A DNA stretch of 64,000 bases from Pseudoxanthomonas sp. YR558 (GCF_900116385.1 NZ_FPCI01000001.1:1550001-1614000); one strand, 5' to 3'. Counted from the first letter of the stretch, positions 28,659 through 39,119 are shown. Notes: generated by a model from the sequence alone, not told the origin. Made by a program: numbers and translations.

Positions 28659-28939
28659 TCGACGATGTCCCGGCGCAGCACGTACTTGCTCAGCACCACC
28701 GTGCCGACGAAACCGAGCATGGCGATGATCAGCGCCGCTTCGAAGTAGACCGCCGTGCCCAGGTACATGCCGAACAGCATCAGCTGCGCGATCGCCGCCA
28801 CGAACAATGTGTCCAGCGCGAGGATGCGGTCGGGCACGCTCGGGCCGCGCACGAGGCGGAACAGCGCCAGCAGCATGGCGATCCCGACGACGTGCATCGC
28901 GCCGACGATCGCGTACATCACCAGGGCCTGCGGCGTCAT
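28655..28939 (-). CDS. mrpF: Mrp antiporter subunit F
   Basis: 94 residues, three transmembrane helices. FRLVRGPSVPDRILALDTL is the MrpF/PhaF signature (R-G-P-T/S-x-x-DR). Membrane subunit of the Na+(K+)/H+ antiporter. Overlaps mrpE by 4 bp and mrpG by 4 bp. Confidence 0.94.
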   Translation of the reverse strand: MTPQALVMYAIVGAMHVVGIAMLLALFRLVRGPSVPDRILALDTLFVAAIAQLMLFGMYLGTAVYFEAALIIAMLGFVGTVVLSKYVLRRDIVE

Positions 28940-29436
28940 GGGAATATCTCCATCAGCGGCGCTTCGTAGCGCGTCTTGATCTGCCGTATCACTTCGTCGG
29001 CGTCGTCCAGGTTCAGCACGTGCACCATCAGATGACGCCGGTCATCCGACAACGCCGAGGACACCGTGCCCGGCGTCAGCGTGATGATGCTGGTGAGCGC
29101 GGCGATGCCGTGGATGTTGGCGATGTCCAGCGGCACCCAGATGAACCCCGGATGGATCTTCCGCTCCGGCCCCAGCACCTGCAGCGCGACGGTGATGTTG
29201 GCCTGCACGATGTCCAGCGCCAGCACCCCCAGCATGCGCGGCACGCTGCGCAACCGGCCGATCCGCGCGAACTCGCGATCGAGGCGCGCCGCGAACGGCG
29301 GGATGACCAGCGCCAACACCGTCGCCATCACCACCTGGCCAGCGCTGATCTCATCGTTCATCAGCAACCAGAAGCAGAACACCGTCGCGCTCAGCGGCAG
29401 CGACGGCAACCAACGCTTGCGCCAGCTCGCGACCAT
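28936..29436 (-). CDS. mrpE: Mrp antiporter subunit E
   Basis: 166 residues; two hydrophobic segments near the N-terminus (about 10-45), then a soluble C-terminal domain with the MrpE pattern (ITLTPGTVSSALSDDRRHLMVHVLN). Overlaps mrpF (ATGA) and follows mrpD by 2 bp. Confidence 0.93.
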   Translation of the reverse strand: MVASWRKRWLPSLPLSATVFCFWLLMNDEISAGQVVMATVLALVIPPFAARLDREFARIGRLRSVPRMLGVLALDIVQANITVALQVLGPERKIHPGFIWVPLDIANIHGIAALTSIITLTPGTVSSALSDDRRHLMVHVLNLDDADEVIRQIKTRYEAPLMEIFP

Positions 29437-29438
29437 GC

Positions 29439-31013
29439 TCAGGGCTCCCTCAACGTGGGCATCGCGGCGCGCACCTGCTGTACGTAGTCGCCGGGCGATT
29501 GCAATTGCGCCGCGGTGGCCTGCGTGTAGTCCAGCAGAGGCGAGGCCGCCAGCACCAACGCCACGCCGTAGCCGAGCAGCAGCACGATGGCGGCGGTCTC
29601 AAGCGGGCGCGAAGGCGCATGCGCCAGGTCGCCGGCAGGCGTGAAGGCTGCGCGTGTTTCCGCACTGGCGTCCGGCCACGGTTCGGTGCGCCAGAACAGG
29701 CGCGTGCCGGCGCGCGCCAGGCCTACCAACATCATGAAGCTGGTGCCCAGCACCAGCAGCCAGACCCAGAAGGTGCGTGGACCTTCCGGTACCGCGCCTA
29801 GCAACAGCAGCTTGCCGATGAAGCCCGACAGCGGCGGCAGGCCCGCCAGCGACACCGCCGCGACCAGGAACAGCAGGCCCGGCACCGTCTTGCCCGGCAG
29901 CGCAGCGATGACGTCCTTGCGGTCGCCGGCGTGTCCGCGGCGACGGCGGATCAGGTCCGCCAGCAGGAACAGCGCGGCGCCGGCGAAGCTGCTATGCACC
30001 AGGTAGTACAAGCCCGCACCGATCGTCCCCGCGGTGTGCAGCGAGAACGCCACGAACAGCGTCGCCGCCGAGCCCAGCACCAGGTACGCCGCCAGCGCGC
30101 GCAACCGGTTGGCCGCCAGCACGCCGAGCGAAGCGAGCACCAGCGTGGCGGCGCCGAGTGCGAGCAGCGCGGGCCAGGCGAAACCTGCCAGCGGTCCCGC
30201 CGCGCCGAACGTCAGGGTGCCCAGCCGCAACACGGCGTACAGGCCGACCTTGGTCATGATCGCGAACAGCCCCGCGACCGCGGCTGGTGCGTGGGTGTAG
30301 GTCTCCGGCAACCAGAAGTACATCGGCAACAGCGCGGCCTTCGCGCAGAACACGACGAACAACAGGCCCGCCGCCGCCTGCACCAGCGCCACGTCGCCGG
30401 CAGGCAACTGCGCCACCCGCACCGACAGCTCGGCCATGTTCAACGACCCCAACAGGCCGTACAGCAGACCCAGCGCGATCAGGAACAGCGTCGAGGCCGC
30501 GATGTTGAAGGTCACGTAGTGCAGGCCCGCACGCATGCGATCGCCACGGCCACCGCTGAGCATCAACCCGTATGACGAGATCAGCAGCACTTCGAAGAAC
30601 ACGAACAGGTTGAAGATATCGCCCGTGAGGAAGGCCCCGTTCAAGCCCATCAGCTGGAACTGGAAGAACGCATGGAAGTGCGGTGCGCGCCGATCCCAAC
30701 CCGCGCAGGCGTGCAGCAGGCAGGCCGCACCGAGCAGCAGGCCCACCAGCACCATCAGCGCGGACAGGCGATCGACCATCAGCACGATGCCCAGCCGCGC
30801 CGGCCAGTCGCCGAGCAGATAGACCTGCACCTCGCCGCTGGCCGCCTGCGCGACCATCGTGCCGGACACGCCCAGCATCGCCGCGACCGACAGCCAGGCG
30901 ACGATCCGTTGCGGCACCATGCCGAAGCGGCGGTGTTCGAAGAACAACGCGATCGACGCGGCGAACAGCGGGATGAGGATCGGCAGGATGGGCAGGATGG
31001 GCAGGTGGCTCAT
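29439..31013 (-). CDS. mrpD: Mrp antiporter subunit D
   Basis: 524 residues, about 14 transmembrane helices, homologous to complex I antiporter subunits NuoM/NuoN. Proton-path residues seen as FFEVLLISSYGLML (Glu in TM5), FCAKAALLPMYFWLPETYTHAP (Lys/His in TM7-8) and a C-terminal discontinuous helix near GFIGKLLL. It overlaps mrpC by an ATGA. A modest Arg/Pro-rich cytoplasmic loop lies near residue 450. Confidence 0.95.
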   Translation of the reverse strand: MSHLPILPILPILIPLFAASIALFFEHRRFGMVPQRIVAWLSVAAMLGVSGTMVAQAASGEVQVYLLGDWPARLGIVLMVDRLSALMVLVGLLLGAACLLHACAGWDRRAPHFHAFFQFQLMGLNGAFLTGDIFNLFVFFEVLLISSYGLMLSGGRGDRMRAGLHYVTFNIAASTLFLIALGLLYGLLGSLNMAELSVRVAQLPAGDVALVQAAAGLLFVVFCAKAALLPMYFWLPETYTHAPAAVAGLFAIMTKVGLYAVLRLGTLTFGAAGPLAGFAWPALLALGAATLVLASLGVLAANRLRALAAYLVLGSAATLFVAFSLHTAGTIGAGLYYLVHSSFAGAALFLLADLIRRRRGHAGDRKDVIAALPGKTVPGLLFLVAAVSLAGLPPLSGFIGKLLLLGAVPEGPRTFWVWLLVLGTSFMMLVGLARAGTRLFWRTEPWPDASAETRAAFTPAGDLAHAPSRPLETAAIVLLLGYGVALVLAASPLLDYTQATAAQLQSPGDYVQQVRAAMPTLREP

Positions 31014-31435
31014 GCGCCGTCCTCCGCATCGCCGTCGGTCTTCGCGAGCTCGCGCGCCTCGTCATGGCGGCGCTGTTCGGCGGCCTGGAATTCGCGCTCG
31101 GCCTTGCGGCCGTCCACGTGGTCGCTGTCGTTGTCGCCGCGGCTGCGGATCGCCAGCACCACGGTGACCGCCGTCATCGCGAAGGCGATCACGATGGCGG
31201 TCAGCACCAGCGCCTGCGGCAACGGATCGGTGTAGTTCGCCAGGTCGGTCGGCACGCCGTCGCGGAGGACCGGCGGCTTGCCCGGAACCAGCCGCCCACC
31301 GGAGAAGATCAGCAGGTTGGTCGCGTACGACAGCAGCGTCAGCCCGAGGATGACGTCGAAACTGCGCGCACGCAGCAGCAGGTACACGCCTGCCGCGGTC
31401 AGGATGCCGATCGCGCTCGCCATCGCCAGTTCCAT
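31010..31435 (-). CDS. mrpC: Mrp antiporter subunit C
   Basis: 141 residues with three transmembrane helices, homologous to NuoK. Signature LGLTLLSYATNLLIFSGG and DPLPQALVLTAIVIAFAMTA. It has a hydrophilic Asp/Glu/Arg-rich tail of about 30 residues, longer than usual. 16 bp after mrpAB. Confidence 0.95.
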   Translation of the reverse strand: MELAMASAIGILTAAGVYLLLRARSFDVILGLTLLSYATNLLIFSGGRLVPGKPPVLRDGVPTDLANYTDPLPQALVLTAIVIAFAMTAVTVVLAIRSRGDNDSDHVDGRKAEREFQAAEQRRHDEARELAKTDGDAEDGA

Positions 31436-31451
31436 TACGGTGCGGCCCTCA

Positions 31452-34283
31452 TCAACGCATGTCTCCGGTGCGGGTGGAACGGTCGCCGGGCTCCATCACG
31501 CCCAGATGCGAGATGCGCGTGCGGGAAGGCTTGATCGTGCCGAGCATCGACAGGATCAGCATCGCACCGCCGAACACCACCAGGTACACGCCGGTGTCGA
31601 AGCCGATCGCGCTGGCCAGCGGTACGGTGCCGATCAGCGGCAGGTCGAGATCGAGGTGGCCGCTGGTGAGGAACGGCACCCCGAATCCCATCGAGGCCAC
31701 GCCGCTCACGCCCGCCACGATCAGGCCCACGCCGATGCACTTGACGTAGTCGAAGCCGAAGCGCGACTCGACCGACGCCGCGCCCTGGATGACGTACTGC
31801 ACCAGCAGCGGCACGGCCAGCACCAGCCCTGCGATGAATCCGCCACCCGGTGCGTTGTGGCCGCGCAGGAAGAGGAATACGGATACCGTCAGCGTCAGCG
31901 GGAACATGATCTGCGCCAGGTCGGCCGGCACCGGCAGCTGGATCGGCGGGCCCGACATCACCTTCTCCGGCGCCATCCGCGCGCGTCGCAGCAGCGCGTG
32001 CACGATCAATGCGGCGATGCCGAACACGGTGATCTCGCCGAAGGTGTCGAAGCCGCGGAAGTCCACCAGGATCACGTTCACCACGTTGCTGCCGTAGGCC
32101 TCGGGCAGCGAACGCGCCAGCATTTCACCGCTGATCGTGTCGCCGGGACGCGTCATCACGGCATAGGCCAACGAACCCACGCCCAGTCCCGCGGCCAGCG
32201 ACACGACGATGTCGCGCAGGCGCCTGCGCGGCGTGCGCTCGGGCGGCGAACGCGGCGGCAGGTAGTGCATGCCCAACAGCAACAGCGCCAGGCTGACCAT
32301 TTCGACCATCAACTGGGTAAGGGCCAGGTCGGGCGCGGACAGGAAGACGAAGGTGAGGCTGACCACCAGCCCCGCGCCGCCCAGCACGATCACGGCGAGC
32401 AGGCGCTGCCGGTACAGACGGATCGTGTAGACCGCGCACACCACCAGCACCAGCCACAGCAGCCAGCCGAGCAGCGGCATCGGTTGCGGCGCGCGCCACG
32501 CCAGCGGCGGCGATACGCCTGCGATGAAGGGTGCCGCGCCCGCCGCGAGCGCCGCGAGCACGAGGAACAACAGGCTGCGTTGCAGGCTGCCGTTGGCCAC
32601 GCGTGCCGTGAAGCGTCCCGCCACTGCGTACAGGGCTTCCATGTTCCAGCGGAACAGGTTCCGGCCGAACGACCGCCGCACGATCGCATGCAGGTCGAAC
32701 AGGCGCCTCAGGCCGAAATACAGCAGCACGCCACCGGCGATGCCGGCCAGGCTCATCAGCAGCGGCGTGTTGATGCCGTGCCATACCGCGAGACTGTAGT
32801 CGGGCATCGCCGGGCCAAGGATCGCGCCGGCGCCTGCCTTCAGCACCGGCGCCACGGTGAAGGCCGGGAACATGCCCACCGCCACGCATAGCACCACCAG
32901 CACTTCCACCGGGATCTTCATCCAGCGCGGCGGCTCGTGCGGGGTGGTGTCCAGCGCGCGCGGGCCCTCGCCGAAGAACGTCTCGTAGACGAACCGCAGG
33001 CTGTAGGCGACGCCGAAGATGCCGTACAGCAGCGCCGCCACCGCGATCGCATCGCGCATCACGCGATGGCCGGGGATGTCGATCGCTTCGGCGAAGAACA
33101 TTTCCTTCGACAGGAACCCGTTGAGCAGCGGAATGCCGGCCATCGCCAGCGACGCGACGATGGCCAGCGCACTGGTCCACGGCAGGTAGCGCCGCAGGTT
33201 GCCCAGCCGGCGCATGTCGCGGGTGCCGGTTTCGTGGTCGATGATGCCCGCCGCCATGAACAGCGAGGCCTTGAACGTGGCGTGGTTGAGGATGTGGAAC
33301 ACGCCTGCCACCACGGCCATCGGCGTGGAGATGCCGAACAGCAGCGTGATCAGCCCGAGGTGCGAGATGGTGGAATACGCCAGCAATCCCTTGAGGTCGT
33401 GCTGGAAGATCGCGAACCACGCGCCGATCAGCAGCGTCAGCGCACCGACCGTGGTCACCACGTAGAAGAACATGTCGGTGCCCGCGAGCGCCGGATGCAG
33501 GCGCGCGAGCAGGAACACGCCCGCCTTCACCATCGTGGCCGAATGCAGGTAGGCCGACACCGGCGTGGGCGCCGCCATCGCATGCGGCAGCCAGAAATGC
33601 AGCGGGAACTGCGCGCTCTTGGTGAACACGCCCGCCAGCACCAGGGCCAGCGCCCAGGGATACAAGGTGCTTGCACGGATCAACTCGCCCGACGCCAGCA
33701 CCACGTCGAGGTCGTAGCTACCGACGATGCGCCCGATCAGCAGCACGCCGCCGAGCAGCGCGAGACCGCCGGCACCGGTGATCGCCAGCGCCATGCGGGC
33801 GCCTTCGCGCGCATCCTGGCGATGCGACCAGAAGCCGATCAGCAGGAACGAGCTGATGCTCGTCAGTTCCCAGAACACCACCAGCAACAGCAGGTTGCCG
33901 GCCAGCACCACGCCGAGCATCGACCCCATGAAGAGCAGCAGGCTGGCGAAGAAGCGCGGCGCGCTGTCCTTCTCGCTGAGGTAGTAACGCGCGTAGATCA
34001 CCACCAGCACGCCGATCGCCAGCACCAGGCCGGCGAACATCCAGGCCAATCCGTCGAGGCGCAGGGTGAAATCCAGGCCGATCTGCGGCAGCCAGGCGTG
34101 CTCGGCGCGCAGGTTCCAGCCCTGCAGCACGCTCGGCGTCATCCACGCCAGCAGCACCAGGCCCAGCAACGGTGCGAGCCCGGCCAGCCATGCGGTCGCG
34201 CCGCGCGGAAGGCCGCGCGCCAGCGCCACCACCAGCGCGAGCACAAACGGCAGCGCCAGCAGGATTTCAAGAAAAGGGATCAT
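31452..34283 (-). CDS. mrpAB: Fused Mrp antiporter subunit A/B
   Basis: 943 residues from the ATG at 34283 (AAGGCGG upstream). Residues 1-~770 are MrpA (NuoL-like, ~20 helices): FWELTSISSFLLIGFW, FTKSAQFPLHFWLPHAMAAPTPVSAYLHSATMVKAG, and GFLSKEMFF. Residues about 790-940 are MrpB: PVPADLAQIMFPLTLTVS, GHNAPGGGFIAGLV and GFDTGVYLVVFGGAML. Fusion of A and B is known in the Pha-type operons of rhizobia. The complex exchanges Na+ or K+ for H+ for alkaline-pH and salt tolerance. Confidence 0.95.
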   Translation of the reverse strand: MIPFLEILLALPFVLALVVALARGLPRGATAWLAGLAPLLGLVLLAWMTPSVLQGWNLRAEHAWLPQIGLDFTLRLDGLAWMFAGLVLAIGVLVVIYARYYLSEKDSAPRFFASLLLFMGSMLGVVLAGNLLLLVVFWELTSISSFLLIGFWSHRQDAREGARMALAITGAGGLALLGGVLLIGRIVGSYDLDVVLASGELIRASTLYPWALALVLAGVFTKSAQFPLHFWLPHAMAAPTPVSAYLHSATMVKAGVFLLARLHPALAGTDMFFYVVTTVGALTLLIGAWFAIFQHDLKGLLAYSTISHLGLITLLFGISTPMAVVAGVFHILNHATFKASLFMAAGIIDHETGTRDMRRLGNLRRYLPWTSALAIVASLAMAGIPLLNGFLSKEMFFAEAIDIPGHRVMRDAIAVAALLYGIFGVAYSLRFVYETFFGEGPRALDTTPHEPPRWMKIPVEVLVVLCVAVGMFPAFTVAPVLKAGAGAILGPAMPDYSLAVWHGINTPLLMSLAGIAGGVLLYFGLRRLFDLHAIVRRSFGRNLFRWNMEALYAVAGRFTARVANGSLQRSLLFLVLAALAAGAAPFIAGVSPPLAWRAPQPMPLLGWLLWLVLVVCAVYTIRLYRQRLLAVIVLGGAGLVVSLTFVFLSAPDLALTQLMVEMVSLALLLLGMHYLPPRSPPERTPRRRLRDIVVSLAAGLGVGSLAYAVMTRPGDTISGEMLARSLPEAYGSNVVNVILVDFRGFDTFGEITVFGIAALIVHALLRRARMAPEKVMSGPPIQLPVPADLAQIMFPLTLTVSVFLFLRGHNAPGGGFIAGLVLAVPLLVQYVIQGAASVESRFGFDYVKCIGVGLIVAGVSGVASMGFGVPFLTSGHLDLDLPLIGTVPLASAIGFDTGVYLVVFGGAMLILSMLGTIKPSRTRISHLGVMEPGDRSTRTGDMR

Positions 34284-34370
34284 CAACCGCCTTGCGTTGC
34301 AGGGAATGCGTCATTCACGAGCAATCCGCCCGAGTTTAACAAACCCGTCACGCCCTGCCTGACCCGCGGT

Positions 34371-35321
34371 TCAGGCCAGCAGCGCGATCTCCAGCACCAG
34401 CCAGCCGAAAAAGGCGATGAGCAAGAACGCGCCTTCCCGCCGGCTGATGCGCAGGTCGCCGCGCAGCATCGGGTAGAGCACGATCACGAAGGCGATCGCG
34501 GCGGGCAGTTCGAGCCGCACGAACGACTCCGGCAAGGGCAACGGTCGGAACGCCGCCATGCCACCCACCACCACCAGCAGGTTGAACAGGCTGGAACCGA
34601 TCACGTGCCCCGCCACCATGTCGCCCTGCCCGCGACGGGCCGCCATGGCGGCCGCGGCAATTTCCGGCAGCGCGGTGCCGATGGCGACCGGCAGCAGGCC
34701 CGTGAGCAACGGCGAGAGACCCCAATGCGCACCGATCACCGGCGCGCCCTGCACCACGAAGCGCGCGCCGTAGTACAGCAATACGGCCGCGACGACGAAA
34801 CGCAGCAGGTTCATCCACAAGTCGGTACGCGTGCTCGCGTAGGCCTCGATCTCGGCGCGCACCGCGGCATCCTCGCTGCGCGCGCGCGCCAACAGGAACG
34901 CCACCATCGCGACGAAGGCGAGCAGCAGCACCATGCCTTCGATGCGGCTGACCATGCCATCGAGGCCGAACACGATCAGCGCCAGCGTGGCGATTGCCAG
35001 CAACACGAGGACCGGGGACAACAGGCGCATGCGCACCACGACCGGCGCGATCACGGCGGCCAAGCCGAGAGTCAGGCCGAGGTTGACGATGTTGCTGCCC
35101 ACGGCGTTGCCGAGCGCGAGTTCCTGGGAACCCACCCACATCGCACGCGCATTGACCGCCAGTTCCGGCAGCGAGGTGCCGAAGGCGATCAGCAGCAGGC
35201 CGGCGATGAAGGGCGAGGCGCCGACGCGTTGCGCGAGCCCCGAAGCGCCCTTGACGATGGAGTCACCGCCCAGTGCCAGCAGCACCAGCCCCAGCGCGAA
35301 GTATCCCCAAGCTTCCGTCAT
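34371..35321 (-). CDS. CaCA-family calcium/cation antiporter (YrbG-like)
   Basis: 316 residues, ten hydrophobic segments in two inverted halves. Each half carries an alpha-repeat: AFGTSLPELAVNARA with GNAVGSNIVN in the first, and AIGTALPEIAAAAMAA with GHVIGSSLFN in the second. The Glu of each repeat binds Ca2+ or Na+. It exports cytoplasmic Ca2+ (or another cation) in exchange for Na+ or H+. Same direction as the Mrp operon, 88 bp upstream of it. Confidence 0.92.
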   Translation of the reverse strand: MTEAWGYFALGLVLLALGGDSIVKGASGLAQRVGASPFIAGLLLIAFGTSLPELAVNARAMWVGSQELALGNAVGSNIVNLGLTLGLAAVIAPVVVRMRLLSPVLVLLAIATLALIVFGLDGMVSRIEGMVLLLAFVAMVAFLLARARSEDAAVRAEIEAYASTRTDLWMNLLRFVVAAVLLYYGARFVVQGAPVIGAHWGLSPLLTGLLPVAIGTALPEIAAAAMAARRGQGDMVAGHVIGSSLFNLLVVVGGMAAFRPLPLPESFVRLELPAAIAFVIVLYPMLRGDLRISRREGAFLLIAFFGWLVLEIALLA

Positions 35322-35372
35322 GGCCCCGCACTCCCCTCTTGGATTGCAGGGATTCTATGCCGCCCCGCTTCC

Positions 35373-35996
35373 TCAGGAACAGCCTTCGACGTACTCGACC
35401 TGCGGCGACAGGCCCACGCGCCATGAGGTGACCTTGCCGGCGGCGTCGGCTTCGAAGATCAATTTGGTCGGTGCGACGTCACCCGCATCGATGGACAGGT
35501 ACTGGCCGCCCTGCACGTACTTGTGCGGCGTACCCTTTAGCGCGCCGCCGTAGAGCTTCTGCAGCTCCTCTACACTCATGCCCACCTTGCCGCCGCCCGG
35601 CGCGGTTTCCTTGTCGATACCCACGTCGTAACGGACGAACTTGCCCTCTTCCATCATGAAGGCGAAGTCGGCAGGACGGCTGATCCACTTCGGCCACAGG
35701 TAGTGGCACGTGGTGCCCTCCATCGGCGCGCCGTTCAATTCGCCGCCCCAGGCCGCACGCGCTTCTTCAACGGTGCTGCCCAGTTTCATGTCGCCGTAGC
35801 CGAGGAAGCTGGCCTGGCTCACAGGACCCGCCGGCGCCGCCGTGTCGTCGACCGCCGGCACCGGGGCCGGCGTCTCTGCCACCGGGGTGCTCGCCGCCGT
35901 GGTCAACGGGTCCGCATCGGCCGCGGCGGGCGCCTCCTCGCGCTGGCAGGCGGACAACAGGGCAGCGACCATCACGATCGGCAGCATCGACTTCAT
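35373..35996 (-). CDS. Lipoprotein of unknown function
   Basis: 207 residues from the ATG at 35996 (AGGAGAG site). Lipoprotein signal ends LLSAC (Cys17, +2 Gln). A Pro/Ala/Thr-rich linker (about 20-60) leads to a small folded domain beginning YGDMKLGSTVEEARAAWGG, a pattern seen in small periplasmic proteins that bind or sense ligands, with two Cys (TCHYLW, and EGCS at the very end) that could pair. Function unknown. It is divergent from the orphan gene at 36121. Confidence 0.8.
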   Translation of the reverse strand: MKSMLPIVMVAALLSACQREEAPAAADADPLTTAASTPVAETPAPVPAVDDTAAPAGPVSQASFLGYGDMKLGSTVEEARAAWGGELNGAPMEGTTCHYLWPKWISRPADFAFMMEEGKFVRYDVGIDKETAPGGGKVGMSVEELQKLYGGALKGTPHKYVQGGQYLSIDAGDVAPTKLIFEADAAGKVTSWRVGLSPQVEYVEGCS

Positions 35997-36120
35997 CGGC
36001 TCTCTCCTATGCACAAACCTGAAGACTAACGTTTACGCGTTAAGTCACCGCGAACGCCCGGCTGTCATCGGCACTTCATGGCGACGCATTAGCGTGGGTA
36101 CCGGCCCCTCCGGTTCCGCC

Positions 36121-36648
36121 ATGCGCCCGTCCAAGACCGACCTCGCCCGCACCACGCTCCAGGCCCATGGCGGCACGTTGGGCATGCGCGAGCGCCGGGC
36201 GCTGATCCTGTGCGATGGCCAGCGCGGGCTGGACGAACTCGTGCAATTGCTGGGACAGGATGCGCCGCTGCTGATCCAGCGTCTGGTGCGAGACGGCTAC
36301 CTCGCGGCATCGTCATCGGCGACTGCAACTGCACCCTCGCCCGCGACATCGACCGCACCCGCCGGACCACGGCGCTCACGGGTAGCCGCCCGGATCTATC
36401 TGTCGGGCATGCTGGAACTGCATCGCGATGCGGAGGCGCGACATCATCGCGACCGCCTGCAGTCGCGGCTCGACGATGACGCGATGCTCGAGGTACTCGC
36501 CGACGCGGTGCGGTTCCTCGAAGGTCGCGTGGCGGCGACGCTGGCTCAGCGCATCCGCGAACGCCTGCTCGAAGCGCTGCCGCTGGAAGACGTGCCACTG
36601 CTGCAGGCACGCCTCGCGCCGGAAGACGACGCCCTCGCCCTGCCGTGA
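36121..36648 (+). CDS. Orphan helical protein
   Basis: 175 residues, not recognised. I start at the ATG at 36121; the frame is open further left but that part covers the divergent promoter. Residues 1-60 look like a small winged-helix or helical module (MRERRALILCDGQRGLDELVQLL, then LLIQRLVRDGYL), residues 60-85 are an Ala/Thr/Ser/Pro linker, and residues 90-165 are a second all-helical module rich in Arg, Leu and Asp. It ends 6 bp before the hmgA stop and converges with it. Confidence 0.65.
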   Translation: MRPSKTDLARTTLQAHGGTLGMRERRALILCDGQRGLDELVQLLGQDAPLLIQRLVRDGYLAASSSATATAPSPATSTAPAGPRRSRVAARIYLSGMLELHRDAEARHHRDRLQSRLDDDAMLEVLADAVRFLEGRVAATLAQRIRERLLEALPLEDVPLLQARLAPEDDALALP

Positions 36649-36654
36649 GGTCGC

Positions 36655-37953
36655 TCAGCCCTGCGGCGGCGCGAAGTGCTTGCGCAAACCGGCCCAGCAG
36701 GCCTGATAGTCGCGCTGCCGGTGCGGGGCTTCGACGGCCTGGCGCGTGGGACGGATCACCGCGCGCGTTTCGAACATGAAGGCCATCGTGCCGGTGATGA
36801 CATCGGGCTTGGACAGATCGGCGCCCGACGCTTTCTCGAACGTCGCCGCATCCGGCCCGTGCCCGGTCATGCAGTTGTGCAGCGAAGCGCCGCCGGGCGC
36901 GAAGCCCTCGGCCTTGGCGTCGTAGACGCCCTGGATCAGCCCCATGAACTCGCTGGCGATATTGCGATGGAACCACGGCGGCCGGAACGTGTCCTGCGCC
37001 ACCAGCCAGCGCGGCGGGAAGATCACGAAATCCATGTTGCCCACACCGGGGGTATCGCTGGGCGAAGTGAGCACCAGGAAGATCGACGGATCCGGATGGT
37101 CGTAGCTGATCGAGCCAATCGTGTTGAAGCGGCGCAGGTCATAGCGGTAAGGCGCGTAGTTGCCGTGCCAGGCCACCACGTCGAGCGGCGAATGGCCGAT
37201 GTCCGCGCGCCACAGGTGGCCCTGGAACTTGGCGATCAGTTCGAACTCGCCCTCGACGTCCTCGTACGCGGCGACCGGCGTTTCGAAGTCGCGCGGATTG
37301 GCCAAACCGTTCGAGCCGATCGGCCCCAGGTCCGGCAGGCGGAGCTGCGCGCCGAAGTTCTCGCAAACATAGCCGCGCGCCTCACCGTCGGGCAGTTCGA
37401 CCAGAAAGCGCACGCCGCGCGGAATCACCGCGATCTGCTGCGGCTCGATGTCGATCACACCGAACTCGGTGGCAATACGCAGGCTGCCCTGCTGCGGGAC
37501 GATCAGCAGTTCGCCGTCGGCATCGTAGAAGTAGCGGCCCTGCATCGACCGGTTGGCCGCATACAGATGGATACCCACGCCGTGCTGGGCTTCCGGCGCG
37601 CCGTTCCCGGCCATGGTGTAGAGGCCATCGACGAAATCGGTGGGCGTCTCCGGCATCGGCAACGGCGACCAGCGCATCTGGTCCGGCGACACCGGACCGG
37701 CGCTGAAATCGCTGTGCAGGCGATGCTGCGCGTACGGCGCGAAAGTGCCGTGCATCGCCGCTGGGCGGATGCGGTACAGCCAGCTGCGGCGGTTCTCCGC
37801 CCGCGGCGCGGTGAACGCCGTGCCGCTGAGCTGCTCGGCGTACAGGCCGTGCGCGACCCGCTGCGGTGAATTGCGACCCTCGGGCAACGTGCCCGCGACC
37901 GCTTCCGTGGCGAAGTGGTTGGCGAAGCCGGTCTGGTAATCCGATGCGCTCAT
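36655..37953 (-). CDS. hmgA: Homogentisate 1,2-dioxygenase
   Basis: 432 residues, the usual length. Opens the homogentisate ring to maleylacetoacetate in tyrosine catabolism. Cupin iron ligands are visible as His and Glu in [12 protein letters not shown] and His in [10 protein letters not shown]-terminus [26 protein letters not shown] is diagnostic. It follows hppD by 28 bp. Loss of this enzyme gives pyomelanin in many bacteria. Confidence 0.97.
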   Translation of the reverse strand: MSASDYQTGFANHFATEAVAGTLPEGRNSPQRVAHGLYAEQLSGTAFTAPRAENRRSWLYRIRPAAMHGTFAPYAQHRLHSDFSAGPVSPDQMRWSPLPMPETPTDFVDGLYTMAGNGAPEAQHGVGIHLYAANRSMQGRYFYDADGELLIVPQQGSLRIATEFGVIDIEPQQIAVIPRGVRFLVELPDGEARGYVCENFGAQLRLPDLGPIGSNGLANPRDFETPVAAYEDVEGEFELIAKFQGHLWRADIGHSPLDVVAWHGNYAPYRYDLRRFNTIGSISYDHPDPSIFLVLTSPSDTPGVGNMDFVIFPPRWLVAQDTFRPPWFHRNIASEFMGLIQGVYDAKAEGFAPGGASLHNCMTGHGPDAATFEKASGADLSKPDVITGTMAFMFETRAVIRPTRQAVEAPHRQRDYQACWAGLRKHFAPPQG

Positions 37954-37981
37954 GCCGCGTGGACCTCGGGAGATGGTGCGA

Positions 37982-39079
37982 TTACAGCACGCCGCGCTTC
38001 ATCTGGTCGCGCTCGATGCTCTCGAACAGCGCCTGGAAGTTGCCTTCGCCGAACCCTTCGTTGCCCTTGCGCTGGATGATCTCGAAGAAGATCGGGCCCA
38101 GCGCGTTCTGGGTGAAGATCTGCAGCAGCTTGCGTTCCTTGGTCTCGACGTCGGCATCGATCAGGATCTTGTTGCGCGCCAGGCGCGCGACGTCTTCGCC
38201 ATGGTTCGGGATGCGTTGGTCGATCACGTCGAAATAGGTATCCGGCGTGTCGAGGAACTCGACGCCCGATGCGCGCATCTTCTCCACCGTGGTGTAGATA
38301 TCGTCGGTGAAGCAGGCGATGTGCTGGATGCCCTCGCCTTTGTAGGCGTCGAGGTACTCGTTGATCTGGCTCTTCGGGTCGCTGGACTCGTTGAGCGGGA
38401 TGCGCACCATGCCGTCCGGCGCGGTCATCGCCTTGGACAACAGGCCGGTCTTGGCGCCCTTGATGTCGAAGTAGCGAATCTCGCGGAAGTTGAACAGCCG
38501 CTCGTAGTAGTCCGCCCACTTGGCCATGTTGCCGTGGTAGAGGTTGTGGGTCAGGTGATCGATGAAGGTCAGCCCGAAGCCCTTCGGCATCAGCTCCACG
38601 TCCGGCAGGTACTCGTAGTCCGGGTCGTGGATGGTGCCTTCGGTGTCGTAGCGGTCGACGATGTAGAGCATGCAGTCGCCGATGCCCTTGATGACCGGCG
38701 CGGCGACGGCCTTGGTCAGTTCGTCGGCGGCGTCGAACGACTCGGCGCCGTTCTTCAGCGCCTGCACGCGCGCCCATTCGGCGAGCTTGTTCACACGGAT
38801 CGCGAAGCCGCAGGCGCTCGGGCCGTGCTTGGCGGCGAAGCGCGCGGCGAAGGAATCCGGATCCTCGTTGATGAGGAAGGTGCAATCGCCCTGACGATAG
38901 GTGCTGATGGGCCGCGTCTTGTGGCGCGCGACCTGGACGAAGCCGAGCTTGCGGAAGTAGTCGTGCAGCTGGTGGGCCTGCCCGGCGGGCGCGGCGAACT
39001 CGACGAATTCGAACCCGTCGATGCCCATCGGGTTGTCGAAGGTGGTCGGTTTCATGCCGGTATTGGGTTGTGCGTTCAT
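37982..39079 (-). CDS. hppD: 4-hydroxyphenylpyruvate dioxygenase
   Basis: 365 residues from the ATG at 39079 (GAGGTG seven bases ahead). Converts 4-hydroxyphenylpyruvate to homogentisate. The VOC-fold iron ligands are the two His and one Glu: [24 protein letters not shown] and [23 protein letters not shown] at the C-terminus. Divergent from the MarR gene with 76 bp between them and the palindrome at 39120-39133, so control by that regulator is likely. Confidence 0.97.
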   Translation of the reverse strand: MNAQPNTGMKPTTFDNPMGIDGFEFVEFAAPAGQAHQLHDYFRKLGFVQVARHKTRPISTYRQGDCTFLINEDPDSFAARFAAKHGPSACGFAIRVNKLAEWARVQALKNGAESFDAADELTKAVAAPVIKGIGDCMLYIVDRYDTEGTIHDPDYEYLPDVELMPKGFGLTFIDHLTHNLYHGNMAKWADYYERLFNFREIRYFDIKGAKTGLLSKAMTAPDGMVRIPLNESSDPKSQINEYLDAYKGEGIQHIACFTDDIYTTVEKMRASGVEFLDTPDTYFDVIDQRIPNHGEDVARLARNKILIDADVETKERKLLQIFTQNALGPIFFEIIQRKGNEGFGEGNFQALFESIERDQMKRGVL

Positions 39080-39119
39080 GGGGCACCTCGCTAGGCTTGC
39101 CGGGATACGCTCCAATATA

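Noticed and set aside
32937..35426. 829-residue open frame on the plus strand opposite mrpAB and the cation antiporter
   Set aside because: Gln/Arg/His-rich shadow frame; the minus strand carries well-matched antiporter sequences in the same place.
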